In this document: positions 33,090-43,415 of the stretch, piece by piece
How the letters are laid out: every line of letters begins with the position of its first letter
Position numbering within the stretch: the first letter of the stretch is position 1
Assembly (NCBI GenBank): GCA_018292915.2
Contig: JACVVK020000083.1
Location: 1,208,501-1,272,500, forward strand
Direction: 5' to 3'
DNA: 64,000 nt
DNA from: Batillaria attramentaria
Lineage: Eukaryota > Mollusca > Gastropoda > Batillariidae
Translations under genes and position numbers: made by a program
The notes under the pieces: generated by a model
Databases searched by the model: none
What the model saw: only the letters and a program-made list of their open reading frames with translations
What the model was told of the DNA's origin: nothing

Positions 33090-33162
33090 AGGACAACGTT
33101 GCAAACTAGATTTTGGCGAAAATCTTCTACCGTTGAAAAATAAAGGACTCTCTCTCTCTCTC
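33090..33162 (+). repeat. Family D 3' end with (CT)n tail
   Basis: 'gacaacgttgcaaac' is followed by 'ctaccgttgaaaaataaagg' and then a CT tract. The box ccgttgaaaaataaag is nearly identical at 51113-51128. Confidence 0.7.
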
Positions 33163-33284
33163 AAAACATTCAGAGGTTGTTCAACAACCCCGAACATGGT
33201 CAAAAGGTACCTCCTCAAAAGGGTTAGAGTATCCCCCAGAACGAGGTAAGTGTGTGTATCAGGTGTTCTCTCTGACCCCCCACC

Positions 33285-33285
33285 C

Positions 33286-33320
<35 letters not shown>
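33285..33320. repeat. (CT)n microsatellite
   Basis: A C-rich lead-in and about 33 bp of CT. The sequences to either side (33163-33284 and 33321-33700) hold nothing recognised. Confidence 0.93.
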
Positions 33321-33321
<1 letters not shown>

Positions 33322-33699
33322 ATTTGCCTGCTAACAAAACTGGTGAAGGTAGAAAGCGTGTTTGAAGAAAGGTCACGGAAGCAGCAAGGCATTATAAACG
33401 CAGGGCCGTTGTCATCGCAATACCTTCTGAAACAGAGGTTTTATATTTCTGCGGAGACTAGGGGAAAATCTCTCGTGTGGAGCTACAGAACTGACAGGAA
33501 GTGAAAGGAGTGTGGCGGGTAACTAGACACATAGGAATCAGGTGCAAATGCATGGCGTTTCATTAAGCCTGCAAGGTGATTTTCTTCTTTCTTTTAACGC
33601 AGAAACATATTCACTGTTCTTTTGGAGAGAAAAAAAAGTAGAAGAAGAAACACGCCGCTGAAGTACAGCAGAGTTAGTTTCCTTTAGCACCGTCGTACT

Positions 33700-33985
33700 T
33701 AAAAATAATAATTTATTTATATAGCGCTGTAATCTACTTGTAAGGCAGTTCTAAGCGCTAAGAGTACAGGTAAAGGGACAGATAAAAGTGAAGGTTCAGG
33801 GCCAGGGCAACTGCATGTATGGTACCTAATAAGGAGATGGAGACAGACGGAGGCAGGTTAGAATGTGCTTTGAGATGAGAACAGGTAGGTTTTTAGGTTT
33901 GATTTGAAGGTTTCGAGGGAGGTTGACTGGCGGAGCGAAAGAGGCAGAGAATTCCAGAATACTCTGTCATTTAATACTATCTTTA
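33700..33985 (-). repeat. Dispersed repeat with (ATT)n end and 'gcgct' motif
   Basis: The left end 'aataataatttatttatatagcgct' is an (ATT)-type tail read on the minus strand, preceded by 'cagcgctatataa'. The remainder has 'ttttaggtttgatttgaaggtt' and 'gcagagaattccagaat', partly echoed at 41560-41650. Similar ends occur at 26850, 47930 and 55036. It is best read as the 3' end of a LINE family. Confidence 0.5.
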
Positions 33986-34146
33986 TGTATCTCTATGCTG
34001 GTTTCTGGTGCGCACACCCGGTCGTGACAGGAAATTTCGTCTTCTTGCTCTTAATTACTGTCAATATGTTTCATACAATGTCATCTATGTGTCACAGTTG
34101 TGTGCTACTTGTTGGACACGTCTGTCCGTATTTATTCATTCTCTAA

Positions 34147-34148
<2 letters not shown>

Positions 34149-34226
<78 letters not shown>

Positions 34227-34248
34227 ACCTGTGTGCGTGCGTGCGTGC

Positions 34249-34295
<47 letters not shown>

Positions 34296-34403
34296 GGTAT
34301 CCGTACATTTACTCATTCTCTCAACAACACTGGAATAATCTTTGTGCGTGCGTGCGTGCGTGGCGTGCGTGCGTGGCGTGCGTGGCGTGCGTGCGTGGCG
34401 TGC

Positions 34404-34494
<91 letters not shown>

Positions 34495-34498
34495 CGTG
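34149..34498. repeat. Long GT array with GCGT and GGCGTGC sub-arrays
   Basis: Three GT runs (34149-34209, 34251-34294 and 34408-34490) are separated by GCGT units, by a 50 bp unique stretch, and by a small seven- to eleven-base repeat of the GTGCGTGGC type at 34344-34405. The open frames here are translated dinucleotides. Confidence 0.96.
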
Positions 34499-35250
34499 TC
34501 TAAAAGACAGCACAAACATGTTCACATGTGTAGTTCATCATCATATCGACTCACTCCCCTATGAATTACGCTCTGCCAAATTCCTTAGTCAAACCAGGGT
34601 CTGTTTCGCCATGGGGGCTCTACAGTTTTCCCTTCTTTCTCCCCCCCCCCCCCCCCCCCTGTAGGAATTCGTGCTAGGCTGGGGTGCAGAAAACTAACGC
34701 AATAAACGAGTTAATGCTCGCGCAAAATGTTGTTGCATCAACTCATTTTTCTTCTCTGACAACACGGATGTGCCGCTCGCAGAGGGGTACAGATCATGAG
34801 AGTAATCTCCCTTGTCATCTATCACCTAAATGAAAGACACGAAAATAACAAACCTCTCTCTCTCTCTCTCTGCCCTTGCGTAACTTGCACACGGTAATTT
34901 AAGTGGTTCGGTGGTGTCTGCCAAGAGAATAAGTTTGGTGAAATTTGGCGGCTTGAGAGGACCTGCGATAGGTCTATTATTCGACTCCCAGTTTCCAACA
35001 CAAGACGTTCGTTCACAGTCTGACACTAATGGCTGCTATCTGGAGGTCCCTTAAGTACAGGGAGACAAACTATGGGGTGGGTGGAGACGCAAAGTGAGAA
35101 ACATGGGACTGTGAATGTCTGCAGTCGTGGATTCCGTAGCCGCCTTCAGTGTTGCAAGTTCTTGATCCTTGTACAGACTTCGCGTCTTTCTATTGTTGTG
35201 AGTCTGACTGGGAAATCAATATCGTTGCGTTTTGTTCAAAACTTCTTTGT
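34499..35250. other. Unrecognised sequence
   Basis: A poly-C run lies at 34641-34659 and a short CT run at 34855-34872. No gene recognised. Confidence 0.5.
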
Positions 35251-35258
35251 CTTTCGAG

Positions 35259-35868
35259 CGGTCCGTCCAAATGGTGCGCGGACGTTCGAGGACCAGCGAG
35301 GACGGCGCGAAGGCGTGCGAGGACGATTTCAAACATAACAAATAATTGAAATAATGAAACAGAAGATGTGTTTAATGTTTATGTTGGTCAAAATCAGAAA
35401 ACCAGAACTTAGTGAACAACATCAGAAGAAACACAGACACGCGTCGCACAGCAAGTCTTCACACCTGTCGCGACTAGCGCCCACGGGGAGTTAACGGGAT
35501 CATCAGTTTCAATCACCAGGCTTTGATCATCAATGGTGGGCTCCTGGCCGGCTAATCTTTTTCTTTTGTGAAGCCTTTCCAAGAGAGAGAGAGAGAGAGA
35601 GAGGGTTTGCGTTTTAATTCTATACAATACAGAAAAACTTACACACACACACACACACACACACGCCAAAAACACAACGCTCACACACACAGACATCGTG
35701 TTCCCGTCTAGTAAGATTCGATAATTAGCTATTCCAGCAAAGACACCCACCCCTATTTTCTCATTCTGACATACAAGTACCACAAATACGTCGTTTGTTT
35801 CATTATTTTAGTTATTTGTTATGCTTGAAATCGTCACCGCACGCCCTCGCACCATTTGGACGCACCCT
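35259..35868. mobile_element. Non-autonomous DNA transposon, 610 bp, 8 bp TSD
   Basis: ctttcgag lies at 35251-35258 and 35869-35876. The left end (ggtccgtccaaatggtgcg...) matches the reverse complement of the right end over roughly 65-95 bp, sharing 'gtccaaatggtgcg', 'gacgatttcaa' and 'cataacaaataa'. The left arm has an extra block of about 30 bp (repeats of 'cgaggac'). The interior holds (GA)n and (CA)n tracts and no transposase. Long TIRs with an 8 bp duplication fit the hAT group best; P-type or other 8 bp groups are possible. Confidence 0.8.
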
Positions 35869-35876
35869 CTTTCGAG

Positions 35877-36237
35877 TCTAGTAAACTTACCCGAGAAGTG
35901 TCTAAGACTTCCAGCGTTGATTTATCGGAGAAGACATATGACACACCAGGAAGCACGGAGTACGGATGTAAATTTGTCTTTATTTTGATCTTATTATTAT
36001 CTATGACACAGCATTTGTATTTAACAGATCCACTGACTCCCATTTCAAGCACAAGATGTTTGCTCACTCTGTGGCGCACATGATCGATCAAATAAAGAAA
36101 CGCCTTAATCCACTACTGGGAACACGAGCCATAGACATAAAACAGAAAAGAATGGTCTGATTCTGGCAGATATGAATCATATTTCTGCAGCATTTCATGC
36201 CATGCATGTTCATGTGGATATTTTAATAATAAACTCG

Positions 36238-36268
<31 letters not shown>

Positions 36269-36542
36269 GGTGTATTCTGGCCTTACAAGTAAAGCATGCG
36301 TACTACAATTTTTTTCTTTTGCCCCCATATATATATATGAAAAATACAATATTATAATACAATACAGGGGAATACAATGAAGGGCCCGAAAATTTGGGCT
36401 GCATACTTGTTTCGTTTTTCAAGAATAGTAATTTGATCTATGGTTCTAAGGAGTTTCTTTTTTAATCATTCCATGTGGAATTTTCCATTTTTATAAACTC
36501 TTTTGTGGATGCGCGGAGCCAGCAAGACTTTCTTCGTTTTCT
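35877..36542. other. Unrecognised AT-rich sequence
   Basis: Contains an A run of about 25 bp at 36244-36268 and a short TA run at 36327-36340. No gene recognised. Confidence 0.5.
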
Positions 36543-36672
36543 AAAGTCAGTATATATCTCAGAAGAGTTTTAAATATAATTGCCTTCCGAACTCAACATT
36601 TGAGCTTAAAGTCAGTATATATCTCAGAAGAGTTTTAAATATAATTGCCTTCCGAACTCAACATTTGAGCTT
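36543..36672. repeat. Perfect tandem duplication, 65 bp x 2
   Basis: aaagtcagtatatatctc begins at 36543 and 36608, and I see no difference between the two 65 bp copies. Identity suggests a recent duplication or gene conversion. Confidence 0.95.
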
Positions 36673-37254
36673 TCTTGCTCAGAAACATCAATAACCAGAT
36701 CTACAGTTACTGATCAACACATCCATACTAATCTGGACACTGTGGTTAGGTTTGATTTTTTTTTAACACGGTGTAACATGACATGAGTTAAAGGCTACAG
36801 CTTCTATGCATTCTCAAACATCAGTTCAGACTGCAGCGTTAGCTGACGGATAAATCAGGAAAAAATTTGAGGTTGAAAAGCGAACTTTTCAGACCGATTC
36901 AAAATCAACTTCCACATTTGTCGAGGTTCCCATGGCTTTTCTGCACCTGCACGAAAGTAATTCGAAATCTTCAGCACTAAATTCCACGTAGTGTTTAACC
37001 CTGGGGCGTAAGATTCTTTCATGATCCCGAACTTAGGCAGGTGCGCGGATGCCCAAATGAATCTTCTCCCCCTTTGGCATCTGACGCAAACTTGGCGACC
37101 ACGCTGTGTTCTATCTCAAGCAGCCGATGATACAGGGTTTAAAGACCCGCCTTCCATCAATTGTATGCTCACAGACGGTTCTCAGCTCTTTAAGTCGTGT
37201 CTGACATCGTACTCATAGAGATCTGCACAGTGACAGCAGCTCAAAGGCTGACAG
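36673..37254. other. Unrecognised sequence
   Basis: No gene or element recognised. Confidence 0.5.
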
Positions 37255-37605
37255 ACCCGACCACGTCGCTGTACGTTAGACCCGATTATGTTGCTGTACG
37301 TTATACCCGACTACGTTGCTGTACGTCATATCCGACTGCACTGCTGTACGTTAGACCCGACTACGTCGCTGTAAATTAGACCCGGCTGCGTTGCTGTACG
37401 TTAGACACGACTATGTTGCTGTACGTCATATCCGACTGCATTGCTGTATGTTAGACCCGACTACACTGCTGTACGTTAGACCCGGCTATGTCGCTGTACG
37501 TCATATTCGATTGCATTGCTGTACGTTAGACCCGACTACGTCACTTTAAATTAGACACGGCTGCGTTACTGTACGTTAGACACGACAACGTTGCTGTACC
37601 GTGTA
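37255..37605. repeat. 25 bp minisatellite, about 14 units
   Basis: Units of the type acccgactacgttgctgta followed by cgttag start at 37255, 37280, 37305 and onward every 25 bp. Variant units with 'cgtcatatccgactgca' recur at about 37324, 37424 and 37499, that is every three or four units, which hints at block duplication. The period is not a multiple of three, so no frame persists. Confidence 0.93.
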
Positions 37606-37609
37606 CGTT

Positions 37610-38015
37610 AGCCCCAGCTACCGAGGCTTTAAAGCGAGGGCACCATGTTGCTAAACCGAGCTTAGCACAATCACGTCGTGCATCGTTATAGGTTTACTGT
37701 GTCTGTGCATGTACGTGTCCCGCTCTCGGCCAACCTCCTCTCGTTTGATAATTCACAGCACAAGCTGCAAGAAAGCTTATCAGGAATGTCCATCTTTTTG
37801 CCTGTTGCCTGTCTTGCTGTCGGATCGGTTCTGGTGTCTACAGCGGTAAGCAGAAAAGACTGAACACACGGTAAGCGCTTCCTGTGCACGTAGTTTTTCC
37901 CGACCCGTGGATGTTCTGTTCTCTACTTGTGTCAGTGAAGTTACCGTAGGCTCCGCTTTTTGTTGTTCTTGTATGCAAGTTCTTGAATCCACCACTGACC
38001 TACGCTGTAGTTTTG
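37610..38015. other. Unrecognised sequence
   Basis: No gene or element recognised. Confidence 0.5.
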
Positions 38016-38017
38016 GC

Positions 38018-38020
38018 ATT

Positions 38021-38095
<75 letters not shown>

Positions 38096-38098
38096 ATT

Positions 38099-38131
<33 letters not shown>

Positions 38132-38134
38132 ATT

Positions 38135-38205
<71 letters not shown>

Positions 38206-38206
38206 A
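38018..38206. repeat. (CA)n array in three blocks, each headed by cattaaac
   Basis: The phrase cattaaacacac occurs at 38017, 38094 and 38131, each followed by CA repeats of about 70, 28 and 68 bp. The heading sequence was therefore copied with the microsatellite. Confidence 0.95.
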
Positions 38207-38545
38207 AAGTTGAGCAGTTTCTTGTTGTAGATCTATACTTAAATATGGCAGACACATGTCAAAAGCGGTCTGTTTTTGGAGAAGATAGGAACCTGAAGAA
38301 GTGAACCAACTGGCCTGACTCCTTGAGTCGGTGTTACTTTTACAAACTTCAGCTCCCCACAGTTCCCAACGGCAAAGCATAGTCTCTAACACGGAAACAC
38401 TTTTCTGTGATCAGTTTCTTTTAGTTGGAGTTAGGCCGTTGTCGGTCAGGCATTAGCACGCATGCCGACATACATACTCGTACACACACATTGTTTGTCA
38501 CTACTTTTGCCTGACTCCCTGAAAACCAAGCCTCCGATGTGGACA
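38207..38545. other. Unrecognised sequence
   Basis: No gene or element recognised. Confidence 0.5.
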
Positions 38546-38550
38546 AGGAG

Positions 38551-38663
38551 GGGGGGGGGCGGTGTTTGGGAGTTTTAATGTCCTTTTCCACCACGTAAGG
38601 GTGATATCAAAGACGGGGCAACGAGGAAAAGGCCACGCAAATATTTGGCCCCAGCCAGGACCT
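38551..38663 (-). mobile_element. SINE-A, 5'-truncated
   Basis: The minus-strand tail and body are present (ggtgtttgggagttttaatg to tttggccccagccagga), but the tRNA head beyond the B-box edge is missing. A weak 7 bp repeat, atgtgga, lies at 38537-38543 and 38664-38670. Confidence 0.82.
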
Positions 38664-38670
38664 ATGTGGA

Positions 38671-39076
38671 TATGCTTCTGTACTGTGCTAGTCGCCGGAT
38701 GCAAAATCCCGAAAGCCACGGTGACCATAAAACTACAGGACACTATACTCTGAGTGTGTCTGCAGGCCTTCGGGCTATTAGCCTGTACCGGGGGGGCCCT
38801 GATGTGATTAGCCAGTCTCTGATCACAGGAAGGGGGATTCGGACTGGCAGCCAATCTCATCCTACCAGAGCCACTGGCCCCAGCTAGCCCGTGCATGTGA
38901 CAAGCTGCATCTCGCTGCAAGACACCAGATTTGGGAGAATACATTTCTCTTGTCTGCTGTCAAGTAAGCGTGTTTTTAAAGGCCTCACTGTTATCATGTT
39001 TAGGCTCATAGGTCGTTCTGCGCTAGCTGTTTCGGTGGGTCTAGCATCACACCACTAACGACACAATCATGCACAA
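38671..39076. other. Unrecognised sequence
   Basis: No gene or element recognised. Confidence 0.5.
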
Positions 39077-39087
39077 AAACATGCACA

Positions 39088-39196
39088 CAACGGGTGTTTG
39101 GGAGTTTAACGTCCTGTTCTACCACGTGCGGGTGATATCAAAGACGGGGCAACGAGAAAAAGGTCAACACAAATATTTGGCCCCAGCCGGGATTCG
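39088..39196 (-). mobile_element. SINE-A, 109 bp 5'-truncated, 11 bp TSD
   Basis: aaacatgcaca lies at 39077-39087 and 39197-39207. The copy ends within the B box (gggattcg), so the head is lost. The short tail and clean TSD show that the truncation happened at insertion. Confidence 0.9.
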
Positions 39197-39289
39197 AAAC
39201 ATGCACAGAAAGGCTTGCCATCAGTTGGTTGAAAAAAAAAAAAAAAACCGCAGTAGCTGGCTGTAGCATTATTGTAATACGAATGGACC

Positions 39290-39700
39290 TAAGACTCCAG
39301 AGTGCAGTCCCCTTTCACCGAGCAGCCGACAGCATACTTCTCTCATATGGCTGTCTCCCCTGTTTCGCCGAGCCGCTGACAATGGAAACACGGCTGAGTT
39401 TTCCTCGTTTAAACGGGGAGTCGGGATAGCCGAATTGTAAAGCGTTGGACTCTCGATGCTCAGGTCGTGAGTTCGAATCCCGGCTGGGGCCACATATTTG
39501 TGCTGGCCTTTTTCTCGTTGCCCCGTCTTTGATATCACTCATACGTGGTGGAAAAGGACGTTAAACTCCCAAACACCCACCCCACCCACCCACCCACACA
39601 CGTTTGAACGGCCGTTAAACGTGAGCGTGTTTCATTCAGAGGTCTACTAATCTCTAGGACTATTTCGACAGAACAGGCCTAGTCACAAGCACAACTGTTC
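39290..39700 (+). repeat. Family H sequence, host of a SINE-A insertion
   Basis: The sequence on both sides of the SINE at 39416-39600 ('ctgagtt.t.ctcgttt' and 'ggccgttaaacgt', 'tctactaatctcta') aligns without the SINE to 59285-59400. It is a dispersed duplicated sequence of unknown nature, at least 130 bp long. Confidence 0.7.
39416..39600 (+). mobile_element. SINE-A, full length, 185 bp, 10 bp TSD
   Basis: cgtttaaacg at 39406-39415 and cgtttgaacg at 39601-39610 flank it. The head (gccgaattgtaaagcg, gagttcgaatccc), body and (CCCA)n tail are complete. The related empty site at 59304-59313 carries a single cgtttgcacg, which confirms the ends. Confidence 0.93.
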
Positions 39701-39718
39701 CGAAACAGAATTCTCCGT

Positions 39719-39760
39719 GAAAAAAAAAAAAAAACAACAACAACAAAACACCACCAACAA
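39719..39760. repeat. A-rich (AAC)n patch
   Basis: A run of A followed by AAC-like units. The rest of 39700-39825 is unrecognised. Confidence 0.85.
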
Positions 39761-39825
39761 AAACTTTCATAGTAGCATTAATAATATCTTTAAGCTTTTG
39801 GTTTTCTCATCTCTTTCAAACAACC

Positions 39826-40378
39826 TGGGGGCGGTGTTGTAGAGGTAATGACTCATGCACTAATGAGAAAGGTTAAGGGTTCGAGTCCGACTTGGGGAAA
39901 AAGAATTTTCCAGCTCAAGTACGCGATACTGTTCATTCGGGCCGACTGTCGGGGGTTCTCTCGGGATATTCAGGATTGCTCTACTTCTGCTTCGGAAATG
40001 TCCAGCCCTCAAAACTTCACTGTTAACGCAATTCTTAATTCCGAAACCTAAATAGCTGAGCTGGCCGCCCGCACAACGTGACTGTTACGTGTTTATGTCC
40101 GGTATGATTGTGAGAGAATTCAAATTCAAAATACTTTATTGTCTGTTTAAGAGAGACTCTAAAAACTGAAAATCTTCTTTAGACTCACATGATGCTCTGT
40201 CTCAGATAAAAAAAAGTACAGTCATTAAAGATCTTGATATAAAAGATAAAAATAAAAAGGGCTAAACGTTCAGGTCAAACAAACTTCAGAATGCGTGTGA
40301 TTCACGTTGTGTTCAGGTCGCGGCGCTTTGAGCCCAGGGAATTGGGAAGAGCGCTTACACAACCCACACATTATTGTA
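39826..40378 (+). mobile_element. SINE-B, tRNA-like head to (ATT)-type end, interrupted
   Basis: The head at 39826-39900 has an A-box-like ggtgttgtagaggta and a B box gggttcgagtccg. The body follows, then 'aattcttaattccgaaacc', 'aaatagctgagctgg', 'gtgtttatgtccgg' and, after an insertion, 'gaatgcgtgtgattcacg', 'gcggcgctttgagccc' and 'gagcgcttacacaa'. The minus-strand copy at 26850-27250 has the same order without the insertion. The 3' end resembles the gcgct-(ATT) ends of other repeats here, suggesting it borrows a LINE tail. Confidence 0.72.
40121..40288 (-). mobile_element. Family F insertion inside SINE-B
   Basis: Sequence of about 170 bp splits 'gagagaat' from 'gcgtgtg', which are contiguous in the paralogue at 26955-26965. 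The short repeat agaat occurs at both edges. The left end attcaaattcaaaata matches the hexamer tail of the family F copy at 3602, and 'tactttattg' matches its 'tgtttattg'. Confidence 0.7.
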
Positions 40379-41138
40379 ACACGCTGGCTGTCCTATTCTC
40401 ACAAAAGAGCTTGCAGCGTGTAGAATCAGCAGGCTTTTCATCATCACAGATCGAGTTAAACGTACAGAAACATCAGGTGCATTTGGCAAAGACGGATATT
40501 TCACAGACCTTCCAGAACTGTTACTCTTTGTTTTTTTTTGTTATTGGGCGACTAGGTGCAAACTGTAAATATGATGAATGGGGTTTGAGGGCTCTTGCAA
40601 AACCTCTCAGAATTATTCATTCTCCCAGCGGAAAGGTGGAAAGCTGAAGTCTTTTTTTTACCACAAAAATTCTTAATAACATTGGCGGATTCCAGTCCTT
40701 GGACTCGCATACCTTGAACATTTCATACACATCACAATGCCCTATAAAAACGAGGTCGTAGACTTGTTAAGTTAGCTCGGACAGGTTATGCAACCTCCGA
40801 TATTATATTGACCGCGCTCTGAAAAAAAAGACAAAAAAACGCCTCTCAAATTTATGGCGCTTCGGATTTTTTTTTCCTCTTTCCAGATAAAAAAAAGTCC
40901 TCGTGGGAAAAATAATGTCTTCATTACGTGACACCATACGTTTCCCGGAGGCGTCTTGGCCGTGGAGCCGGTTGTTAGGGGCAGCATGCCACATGGATAC
41001 GCCAACTGTAGCCCGCAGCATCGATCTGAATTGTATTATTACGTACTGGCTGAGGTTCATACTGACATGACATCCATACAAGGTCACGGTGACCCGGAGC
41101 ACCGGTCCGCCACTCAGCTGAAGATGTGTCAGCCGCGA
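40379..41138. other. Unrecognised sequence
   Basis: No gene or element recognised. Confidence 0.5.
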
Positions 41139-41352
41139 TTCTCCAAACACTTTACAATCCTCTTCGCGTTCAATTATTAATCATACACATACTTTAATAT
41201 GTCTTTGCCGTAGAAAAGGACGTAGCCTACGTGTGGAGAGTGGCGTGATTGAATCAATACTTCTTGATGTCTTATGTGGATTCTCCAAACAAATTGCAAT
41301 CCTCTTCATGTGAATTAATAATCACACGCATACTTTGTTATATCTTTGATAA
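41139..41352. repeat. Diverged duplication, 141 bp apart
   Basis: 'gattctccaaaca' followed by 'caatcctctt', 'taatca.ac.catacttt' and 'tat.tcttt' occurs at 41139 and again at 41280. About 70 bp per copy is alignable. Confidence 0.7.
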
Positions 41353-41453
41353 TCATCATCATCGTCGTCATCTTGTACAGCGCAGTATCCCCCTACAAAG
41401 TGAGTTCAAGGCGCTTCAGAAATATAATCTGAACTAATAAAACAAAAGTATAC

Positions 41454-41500
<47 letters not shown>

Positions 41501-41660
41501 CCTGCCACTCCACCAGCAAGAGGGCTCAGAACGGCGGAATCTCTATGGTGAACTAGTCATATGAAAAAGGTTTTCCATTTGGCTTTAAAATCAAGCAAGT
41601 TAGATGCATTACGAATGCACTGGAGAAAAGAATTCCGAATTACAGGGGCTTGGTATTGAA
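41353..41660 (-). repeat. Dispersed repeat with (ATC)n end, relative of 33700
   Basis: 'atcatcatcatcg' is followed by 'tacagcgca' and 'aaggcgctt'; further on, 'ggctttaaaatcaagcaag' and 'gaattccgaatta' echo the repeat at 33700. A (CA)n run (41457-41497) lies within it. Confidence 0.45.
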
Positions 41661-42134
41661 AAGATCATTGTCCAAAGGACTTGGTGCAGGTCTTCGGTAC
41701 GACAATTATTAAGAAGCCGTTCGGAGCTAAAGCGAAGAGACCTGGATGGTTGGTAGACGGTTCATAATGAGGACAACTAGGCAGGTAATGTGCCACCAAA
41801 AAGACGAAAATCTAGCGTGGCATACAGAGACAGTCCGATCAGACAGAGACCTGATGTTCATGGGAGATGACGCTGACCAGCCATTGTGTCCGGGTACATG
41901 ATTGTGCCCTCTTGCAGGGGAGACAACTACCGTCAACCGCTAAGTAGAGCGTAGTTGGTTTAGTTCGCCTCATCATCACTAGCTTGCTTTACGTCCTATG
42001 GCTTTTAGCCCTTAAGGACAAGTTGTTCCAGGCATGTGTCTTTGGCTGCTTGGCTGGGCAAGTGTCTTTGGGGTGTGTGAGGGCTGTTTTACTTTGCTTT
42101 GGGCAACGTCAGAGGATCTCTGCTTGGGTCTCAG
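41661..42134. other. Unrecognised sequence
   Basis: Contains 'gagacagtccgatcagacagagacct' at 41825-41850 (written here only as a location marker: it shares 'cagtccgatcagacag' with 42600), so part of it is related to the tandem units at 42495. Nothing else recognised. Confidence 0.45.
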
Positions 42135-42136
42135 TA

Positions 42137-42371
42137 GTTCGCCTGTTAGGGGGTGCAAATGTACACCAGTCAATTCCGTCGATATTTCGCATAAAGTAAA
42201 TTCGTAGAACGAAGTCAGCGGCCACCTGACTTCACTTCGCCAGACCGCGGAGTACATTTGCACCCCCTCCCGCGTTGCGGGGATACAGTCGCCCCCGTGA
42301 GTGGACGACTGGAGTTTATTTGCCCCTCCTGCGCATGACTGGTATACATTTGCACCCCCTATCGGGCGAAC
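42137..42371. mobile_element. TA-flanked MITE, 235 bp
   Basis: The left end GTTCGCC...TAGGGGGTGCAAATGTA mirrors the right end TACATTTGCACCCCCTA...GGGCGAAC over about 35 bp. TA lies on each side (42135-42136 and 42372-42373). A third, internal copy of the subterminal motif (gtacatttgcacccc) is present at about 42250. TA duplications with these TIRs fit a Tc1/mariner-type MITE. No transposase. Confidence 0.78.
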
Positions 42372-42494
42372 TATACCAACTGAGCCTAAGTAGATCGTCT
42401 GCTACGTATGGCCGAGGGTGTGTTGAGCGAGGAGTTGAGAGCCCTTACAAAAAAAAATAATTATTTTCAATAACTCTTATTTCTAACACGCCCT

Positions 42495-43040
42495 ACCTCT
42501 ACCGTTATTACCAAAAGGGCGCAAGCGCTGTGGAATAAACGTAACTGGCTGATATTGACCCATCAACCAGAAAATGATGATTCTGTCTTTACATAGAGAG
42601 ACAGTCCGATCAGACAGAGACCTCATTATTCACTTCGAAGATGCCGTATCTCTACCGGTATTTGGCAAAAAGGGTGGGTGGGTGGGTGTTTGGGGGTTTA
42701 ACGTCCTTTTCCATCATCTACGGGTGATATCAAAGACGGGGCAACGATGAAAAAGCCAGCACAAAATTTATGGCCCCAGCCGGGATACGAACTCACGACC
42801 CGAGCATTAGAAGTCCAACGCTCTACCATTCGGCCACCCCGGCTCCCCATTTGGCAAAAAGGGGCCATGGAATAAACGTACCTGGCTGATACTGACCCAT
42901 CAACCAGGAAACCTGTGATGATTCTGTCTTTACACGGAGAGACACTTTTATCAGACAGAGACTTAACATTCACTTCTTACTCGCCGCATCTCTACCGTTA
43001 TTTGGCAAAAGCGCGCAAGCCCCGTGGATTTCAGCAACAC
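42495..43040 (+). repeat. Tandem repeat, about 153 bp x 2.3, with a SINE inside
   Basis: Units begin 'tctaccgttattt.ccaaaa.gcgcaagc' at about 42496, 42650 and 42990, and continue with 'ggaataaacgtacctggctgat', 'gacccatcaaccag' and 'gatgattctgtctttaca'. Subtracting the 174 bp SINE and one TSD makes the second unit about 151 bp, in line with the first. Confidence 0.85.
42675..42848 (-). mobile_element. SINE-A, full length, 174 bp, 15 bp TSD
   Basis: atttggcaaaaaggg lies at 42660-42674 and 42849-42863 with no mismatch. The head is at the right end, the (CCCA)n tail at the left. It inserted into the second unit of the 153 bp tandem repeat. Confidence 0.95.
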
Positions 43041-43415
43041 CAAGGCCTTTTTAACACTGGATTGTACGCCTTTTTATTCCTATCACGAACACGGACGATG
43101 CAAAGGACCGTCAGCCTGATATACCCCGAGGAAGTAACGCTGATAATAAGTAAACCTCTTTAAGTGATTTCAACATGCCACAGGCCCCGTAATCACTTTA
43201 CCATGATTCAGTGCCCAAAGCATAACAGACGACTACACTCCTGTCAATCAGAAGGGGCAAGCCCCTCCCCCCCCCCCCCCCCCCCGATTTTTAAACCAAT
43301 CACGTCCCGCGGCATAATGAGCACTAGACATGTTGTGGTCTGGCAAACGTTCTTGCTAAACACTACAAAGAGGGAAGCACTTTTTTCCCGGTATAACTGA
43401 AACGTGGAAAGAAGG
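43041..43415. other. Unrecognised sequence
   Basis: Poly-C run at 43266-43284. No gene recognised. Confidence 0.5.

Noticed and set aside
34008..34664. A 218-codon plus-strand frame
   Set aside because: It is almost entirely translated GT and GCGT repeats.
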